A DNA stretch of 64,000 bases, from the NCBI RefSeq assembly GCF_006439025.1, contig NZ_RCYZ01000001.1, positions 620,001 to 684,000 on the forward strand, written 5' to 3'. Positions within the stretch are counted from its first letter, which is position 1. Every line of letters starts with the position of its first letter. A program made the translations under genes and the position numbers. This DNA comes from Hymenobacter nivis (lineage in GTDB: Bacteria; Bacteroidota; Bacteroidia; Cytophagales; Hymenobacteraceae). Below are positions 59,400-64,000 of this stretch, piece by piece. The notes beneath the pieces are model-generated. The model was not told where the DNA came from and searched no databases. It saw only the letters and a list, made by a program, of their open reading frames with translations.

Positions 59400-61739
59400 T
59401 TACGACGGCATATTCTTCGCCCCCAGCACCTTGTCGGGCGTGATAGGCAGGCTGCGCACGCGGTGGCCGGTGGCGTGGGCCACGGCATTGGCCACGGCGG
59501 CCGACACGCCTACCATCGAAATCTCACCAATGCCCTTCACTCCCATCGCGTTGATGTAAGGGTCGTGCTCGTCCACGAATTCCACGGTCATTTCCGGGAT
59601 GTCGGCGTTGGTCGGGATGTGGTAATCGGCCAGCGAGGCGTTGGTGTAGCGGGCCAGGTTCTGGTCGCGCACGGTGCCTTCCATCAGGGCGCAGCCGATG
59701 CCGAAAATGCTGCCGCCGATAATCTGGCTGCGGGCCGTTTTGGCATTCAGGATGCGGCCGGCGGCGTGCACGCTCACCCAGCGGGTCACGCGCACGGTGC
59801 CCAGCTCGGGGTCAACTTTCACCTCGCAAAAGTGGGCTCCGAAAGAGTGCATAGAGTGGTGGCCCACCTCATCCTTTTTGGCGGGGCCGGCGTTAGCAGC
59901 GGCCTGGGCGTCTTCGTAGCCGCTGCCGTAGCGGCCCTGGCCATTGCCCTCAATGTCGCTCAGGTCGGCCCGCTTCATCACGTCGGCAAAGCCTTCGCCC
60001 TTATTGGGGTTGGCCTTGAGTTGCAGACGGCCGGCTTTGGCCTCCACGTCGGCAATCTTGGCCCGGTACAGGGGGGATTTTTTGTCGAGCACCGCCACTT
60101 TGATGAGCTTCTGCCACACGTCCTGGCAAGCCAGGTACACCGACGACGACACGGTGCCACCGGCCACGGAACCGCCCGAGTTGGGGGCCGTGGGCATTTT
60201 GGTATCGCCCAGCTCGAAGCGGATTTTCTCCATCGGCAGGCCCAGGCCGTCGGCGGCCACCTGCGTCATCACGGTGTAAGTGCCGGTGCCCAGGTCGGTG
60301 GCGCCGCTCTGCACCACGGCGTGGCCGTCGGCGTAGAGGCGGGCGCGGGCCGTGCCCTGCGAGTTGTGCACCGGGTAGCTGGCCGTAGCCATGCCCCAGC
60401 CCACTAGTAGCTTGCCGTCGCGGGTAGCGCCGGCTTTGGGGTTGCGCTTGCTCCAGCCAAAGAGCTCGGCCCCGCGGGCGTAGCACTGGCGCAGGCTCTT
60501 GCTGCTCCACGGCTGGCCGGTGCTGGGGTCCTTCTCGGCGTAGTTGCGCAGGCGGATTTCCAGGGGGTCGATGCCCAGCTTTTCGGCCAGGTCGTCCATC
60601 GAGCACTCAATGGCGAACGAGCCGGGGGCCTCGCCCGGGGCCCGCATGAAGGTGGACGTCATTACGTCGGCCCGGGCCAGCTGGTACGTCGCCTCAAACG
60701 TGGGGCACTCGTACAGTAGGTTGATGATCTTGCTATTAGACTCGGCGTAGTTGTCCCAGGGCGAGGTCGTTGAGGTCTTCTCGTGGATGAGCGCCGTGAG
60801 CTTGCCGTCCTTCGTGGCCCCGATCCGCAGGGTTTGCTCCTGGTCTTCGCGGTGGCCCATGCTCGTGAACATCTGGGGCCGCGTGAGGGCGAGCTTCACC
60901 GGCCGGCCCACCGCCTTAGCGGCCTGCACCGTGAGGATGGTGTGGGGCCACGTCGAGCCCTTGCAGCCAAAGCCGCCGCCAAGGTACTTCGTCACTACCC
61001 GCACCTGGTCAGTGGCCAGGCCCAGCATGGTGCTCAGCGACTTCTGGGTGCGCGTCACGCCCTGCGTCGATTCGTACACCGTCAGCCGGTCGGGTGCCTC
61101 CCAGTGCGCCGTGGTGGCGCCGGGTTCCATCGGGTTGTGGTGGTTGATGGCGTGGGTGTACTTGTGGGTGAGCTGCACCGGGGCCGCCGCGAAGGCCGCC
61201 CGGGCGTCGCCGCGCCGGGTATGGCCGTCGGCCTTGCCATCCTGGATCTTCTCAGGGTCAAACAGCTTGGCCTTAGGATCTTCGTAAGAAGCCACCGGCT
61301 TTTCGGCCGTCACCTGCACTTTCAGCAGGGCCGCGGCGTACTGGGCATGCTCTAGCGTATCGGCCACCACCACCGCTACGGGCTGGCCAGCGTAAAAAAT
61401 CTGGTCGCCGGTGAGCGGCAGAAAGCCCATGGGGGCCCCAATGGCTTTCTTGCCCTCCGCATCATTAGGAGTTTTGGCCAGCTTCGGAATGTTCTGGTGG
61501 GTGAGAATGGCCAGCACGCCCGGCTGTTTCTGAGCCGCACTGGTGTCGAAGCCCGTGATGCGGCCCCGGGCCACGTCGCTGGTTTTAATTACGGCATGCA
61601 CCAGGCCCGGCAGGTTGTTGTACTCGGCCGAGTACTTAGCCGCGCCCGTCACCTTGGCGCGCCCGTCGATGCGGGTCACCGGCTGGCCCACCACGCCACC
61701 GGCGGGGTTGGTTTCAAAAAATTTAGGTTCGATATCCAT
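59400..61739 (-). CDS. Aldehyde oxidoreductase, molybdenum-binding subunit (PaoC-like)
   Basis: A 779-aa catalytic subunit of the xanthine dehydrogenase family. Molybdopterin-binding blocks include LGGGFGCKGS and GTGTYTVMTQVAADGLG, and the catalytic Glu lies in VKGIGEISMVG. It lacks fused iron-sulfur and FAD domains, which are on the two upstream genes. Likely substrates are aromatic or aliphatic aldehydes in the periplasm, as in E. coli PaoABC. It is the last gene of the operon, 29 bp after the FAD subunit. Confidence 0.92.
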   Translation of the reverse strand: MDIEPKFFETNPAGGVVGQPVTRIDGRAKVTGAAKYSAEYNNLPGLVHAVIKTSDVARGRITGFDTSAAQKQPGVLAILTHQNIPKLAKTPNDAEGKKAIGAPMGFLPLTGDQIFYAGQPVAVVVADTLEHAQYAAALLKVQVTAEKPVASYEDPKAKLFDPEKIQDGKADGHTRRGDARAAFAAAPVQLTHKYTHAINHHNPMEPGATTAHWEAPDRLTVYESTQGVTRTQKSLSTMLGLATDQVRVVTKYLGGGFGCKGSTWPHTILTVQAAKAVGRPVKLALTRPQMFTSMGHREDQEQTLRIGATKDGKLTALIHEKTSTTSPWDNYAESNSKIINLLYECPTFEATYQLARADVMTSTFMRAPGEAPGSFAIECSMDDLAEKLGIDPLEIRLRNYAEKDPSTGQPWSSKSLRQCYARGAELFGWSKRNPKAGATRDGKLLVGWGMATASYPVHNSQGTARARLYADGHAVVQSGATDLGTGTYTVMTQVAADGLGLPMEKIRFELGDTKMPTAPNSGGSVAGGTVSSSVYLACQDVWQKLIKVAVLDKKSPLYRAKIADVEAKAGRLQLKANPNKGEGFADVMKRADLSDIEGNGQGRYGSGYEDAQAAANAGPAKKDEVGHHSMHSFGAHFCEVKVDPELGTVRVTRWVSVHAAGRILNAKTARSQIIGGSIFGIGCALMEGTVRDQNLARYTNASLADYHIPTNADIPEMTVEFVDEHDPYINAMGVKGIGEISMVGVSAAVANAVAHATGHRVRSLPITPDKVLGAKNMPS

Positions 61740-61768
61740 CAGATGGTAAGGCTAAAGGCACAGAGAAA

Positions 61769-62752
61769 TTACCCGGCGACTTTCGTCAGGGCCTGCACGA
61801 GGGTGTTCTGGGCCAGCTCCACTTTGAAGCGGTTGTCGTCGCGGGGCTGGGCGCCACGCAGCGCGGCAGCAGCGGCGGCGCGGAAAGTGGCCTCGGTGGC
61901 CGGGGCCCCCGTCAGCACTTTCTCGGCCTCGGGGCTGCGCCAAGGCTTGGTGCCCACCCCGCCCAGGGCCACGCGGGCCGAGCGGATGGTACCGCCCTGC
62001 ACGTCGAGCCCCACCGCAGCCGAGGCCAGGGCGTAGGCATAGCTGGCGCGCTCGCGCACCTTCAGGTAAGTCGAGCGGCGAGCGTGAGCCGCGGCCGGAA
62101 TGGTCACAGCCACAATCAGCTCGCCGGGCTCCAGCACGGTTTCCTTCTGCGGGGTTTTGCCCGGCAGCACGTAAAACTCCGTGACGGGCACGCGGCGCTG
62201 CTTGCCCTTGGCGTTCTCCAGGGTCAGCACGGCGTCGAGGGCGGCCAGGGCCACGCTCAGGTCACCGGGGTAGGCGGTGGCAATGCAGGCGTCGGAAGTG
62301 CCCAGAATGGCCAGGTTGTGGTTGTCGCCCTCAATGGCCGGGCAGCCCGAGCCGGGCACTCGCTTGTTGCACGGAAAGGCTGCGTCGCGGAAGTACCCGC
62401 AGCGGGTGCGCTGCAAAATGTTGCCCCCAATGCTAGCCATGTTGCGCAGCTGGGGCGAGGCCGCCAGCAGCAGCGACTCCGACACGGCCGGGTACTGCTG
62501 CAACACCAGCGGGTGCTCGCCCACGTCGCTCATGCGCTCCATTGCGCCGATGCGCAGGCCGTCGCTGGTCTGCTCAATGCCTTTAAAAGGCAACATATTG
62601 ATGTCCACCAGCTGGGAGTGCTCCTCCAAGTTGGACTTCATCAAATCCAGCAGCGTGGTGCCGCCGGCAATGTAGGCGGCCTGGGGGGCCCCCTGGCGGA
62701 GGCTAGTGGCCTCCTTGGCCGTTTTGGCCTGGGTGTAGCTAAAGTTATTCAT
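61769..62752 (-). CDS. Aldehyde oxidoreductase, FAD and 4Fe-4S subunit (PaoB-like)
   Basis: A 327-aa FAD-binding subunit. The FAD motif AGGTTLLDLMKSNL is near residue 30. It also has the extra Cys cluster (QRTRCGYFRD ... PCNKRVPGSGCPAI) that binds a 4Fe-4S centre in E. coli PaoB and is absent from ordinary xanthine dehydrogenase FAD domains. That supports PaoABC-type periplasmic aldehyde oxidoreductase. The start at 62752 avoids an Arg/Pro-rich upstream extension. Confidence 0.9.
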   Translation of the reverse strand: MNNFSYTQAKTAKEATSLRQGAPQAAYIAGGTTLLDLMKSNLEEHSQLVDINMLPFKGIEQTSDGLRIGAMERMSDVGEHPLVLQQYPAVSESLLLAASPQLRNMASIGGNILQRTRCGYFRDAAFPCNKRVPGSGCPAIEGDNHNLAILGTSDACIATAYPGDLSVALAALDAVLTLENAKGKQRRVPVTEFYVLPGKTPQKETVLEPGELIVAVTIPAAAHARRSTYLKVRERASYAYALASAAVGLDVQGGTIRSARVALGGVGTKPWRSPEAEKVLTGAPATEATFRAAAAAALRGAQPRDDNRFKVELAQNTLVQALTKVAG

Positions 62753-62880
62753 CGGGATAGTAGTTGAGATGCAGTGGGGCAACCAAGGCCTGCGGCACCT
62801 GCGCAGGCAGGCAAACCGCGCGGCGGGGGCCCTAGTAGCAGGCGCGCCAACGGCGCACCCGTGGGGCCCCAGCGCCGGGC

Positions 62881-63507
62881 TTAGGCCTTGCCGGCCACCT
62901 CCCGCACGGCGGCCACAATGTTGGGGTAGGCGCCGCAGCGGCACAGGTTGCCGCTCATCCACTCACGGCACTGGTCGTCGGAAGTGGCGTGGCCTTCCTT
63001 CACGCAAGCAACGCCGCTCATGATCTGGCCCGGCGTGCAATAGCCGCACTGGAAGCCGTCGTGCTTGAGGAACGCCTCCTGCATCGGGTGCAGCTCGTCG
63101 CCCTTGGCAATGCCCTCGATGGTGGTAATCTCCTTGCCCTGGTTCATCACGGCAAGTGTGAGGCAGGAATTAACGCGGCGGCCGTCCACCAGCACGGTGC
63201 AGGCGCCGCACTGGCCGTGGTCGCAGCCTTTCTTAGAGCCCGTAAGGTCGAGGTACTCGCGCAGGGCATCGAGCAGCGTCACGCGGGGCTCGGCGCGCAG
63301 GGTGCGGGCCGCGCCGTTGATGCGCAGCGTGAGGTCGGTGGGGCCCTCCAGGGTTTTGGCGGGGCCGGCCAGGCGGTCGGCAAAGCCGGTAATGGGCGGG
63401 GCCAGGGCCAGGCCCAGCAGGCCCCCGGCCTGCTTCACAAACGAGCGGCGCGAGCCGTCGGCTGCGGCGCCGTCGGCGGCCGCGTCGGGAGTAAGGTCGT
63501 GGTTCAT
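62881..63507 (-). CDS. Aldehyde oxidoreductase, 2Fe-2S subunit with Tat signal (PaoA-like)
   Basis: A 208-aa iron-sulfur subunit with two 2Fe-2S sites: plant-type CDHGQCGACTVLVDG and C-terminal FQCGYCTPGQIM ... NLCRCGAYPNI. The N-terminus carries a twin-arginine signal (SRRSFVKQAGGLLG), so the folded complex is exported as a unit. Gene order A-B-C matches PaoABC. The start at 63507 puts the RR motif at about residue 20. Upstream, a near-match -7 box TAACTTTT lies on the minus strand. Confidence 0.92.
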   Translation of the reverse strand: MNHDLTPDAAADGAAADGSRRSFVKQAGGLLGLALAPPITGFADRLAGPAKTLEGPTDLTLRINGAARTLRAEPRVTLLDALREYLDLTGSKKGCDHGQCGACTVLVDGRRVNSCLTLAVMNQGKEITTIEGIAKGDELHPMQEAFLKHDGFQCGYCTPGQIMSGVACVKEGHATSDDQCREWMSGNLCRCGAYPNIVAAVREVAGKA

Positions 63508-63651
63508 CAGAAAAGGGAGGTTAGCGGTAAATGCTGGCGCTACGGTCTTCACTGTATACGCACGCAGTGCCCCTTCTGACAACCAGCAACCCCGAAAAGT
63601 TACCAGTTTTTATAATTTAGATACTGTCTTAATAACCAATTAATCAATATC

Positions 63652-64000
63652 TTATTTCCCTGTTTCCGCGGCGGGCAGCGCCTTCAACTCGGCCAGGGCC
63701 TCGGCGGTTTCTTTGCGGTTGTCGTCTTCCTGCTCCTCTTTATCGACGGGCTTTTCCTTGGCTGAGGCAAAGAACGTGAGGATGTTGGAGCGCACAAGCG
63801 GCGTGATGCCGGCAAACTTTTCGCGGGCCAGCTTGCGCACCCACTCGCCGTACGTCTTGTCAGCCAGCGCGTACTCGCCAAAGTGCGTGGCGCTGCCAGT
63901 GTCAAAATCCTCGTTGGCCAGGGCGGGCGCGGGCGGCTGGGGCCCCTGCTGGCTCAGCAGGCCACAGTAGGTTTTGAGCACGGTGGCGAAGCTGGCCCGG
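63652..64000 (-). CDS. Hypothetical protein, cut by the window edge
   Basis: Only the C-terminal part is in the window; the frame stays open to base 64000, so the GTG at 63981 is probably not the start. Visible residues include NEDFDTGSATHFGEYALADKT, WVRKLAREKFAGITPLVRSN and a highly charged Lys/Glu tail (SAKEKPVDKEEQEDDNRKE). No family is recognised. It lies upstream of the Pao-like operon on the same strand, with a 144-bp AT-rich gap. Confidence 0.5.
   Translation of the reverse strand, partial: RASFATVLKTYCGLLSQQGPQPPAPALANEDFDTGSATHFGEYALADKTYGEWVRKLAREKFAGITPLVRSNILTFFASAKEKPVDKEEQEDDNRKETAEALAELKALPAAETGK

Noticed and set aside
1..64000. Search for tRNA, rRNA, transposase, integrase or prophage genes
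   Set aside because: No sequence with the expected motifs or structures was noticed on either strand.

Overview
The window reads as chromosomal DNA of a high-GC member of the Bacteroidota, most like a Hymenobacter or close Hymenobacteraceae relative. Several things point that way: outer-membrane beta-barrel and TonB-dependent receptors with an N-terminal carboxypeptidase-regulatory-like domain, a TonB C-terminal protein, DUF2911, paired M13, M61, S9 and S8 secreted peptidases, promoters of the Bacteroidota type (-7 box TAnnTTTG), and start codons without clear Shine-Dalgarno sequences. The genus is an inference; no rRNA or tRNA gene was seen.

Layout. 1-9246: a 5'-truncated M61 peptidase, a small ABM-fold protein, a metallo-beta-lactamase-fold hydrolase, a thioredoxin-like protein, a sodium:solute symporter, a TonB-C protein, and an MsbA-like ABC exporter followed one base later by a strikingly AT-rich secreted protein. 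9329-15064: a DUF2911 protein and an oxidative pentose phosphate cluster (rpiA facing gnd-zwf-pgl). 15170-23237: a CocE-type hydrolase, aspartate kinase, a PIG-L deacetylase and a subtilase. 23427-31000: a run of small housekeeping and unknown genes (MOSC, DUF2461, deoxynucleoside kinase, GNAT, CDGSH, acyl-CoA-binding protein, amidohydrolase). 31627-42444: an S1/P1-type nuclease or phospholipase, a cyclophilin, and two paralogous M13 metallopeptidases flanking a membrane AraC regulator and an outer-membrane beta-barrel protein.

42606-49222: xseA-xseB, then a minus-strand cluster (short Cys protein, Met/His-rich lipoprotein, PepSY membrane protein, TonB-dependent siderophore-type receptor) that looks like a metal acquisition or handling unit. 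49434-53366: an S9 peptidase, a DUF983 protein, an AraC regulator and an alkyltransferase-like protein without the acceptor cysteine. 53561-59304: a complete tripartite RND efflux operon. 59400-63507: a three-subunit periplasmic aldehyde oxidoreductase (PaoABC type) with a Tat-exported iron-sulfur subunit. The right edge cuts an unidentified gene.

Beyond genes, the window shows a very frequent GGGCCC palindrome, often touching promoter -7 boxes or stop codons; several promoters so close to the start codon that transcripts would be almost leaderless; three intergenic REP-like palindromes; and eight hairpin terminators. No CRISPR array, transposase, prophage or phase-variation cassette was found. 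The best candidate for an under-described system is the 44428-49222 metal-related cluster.
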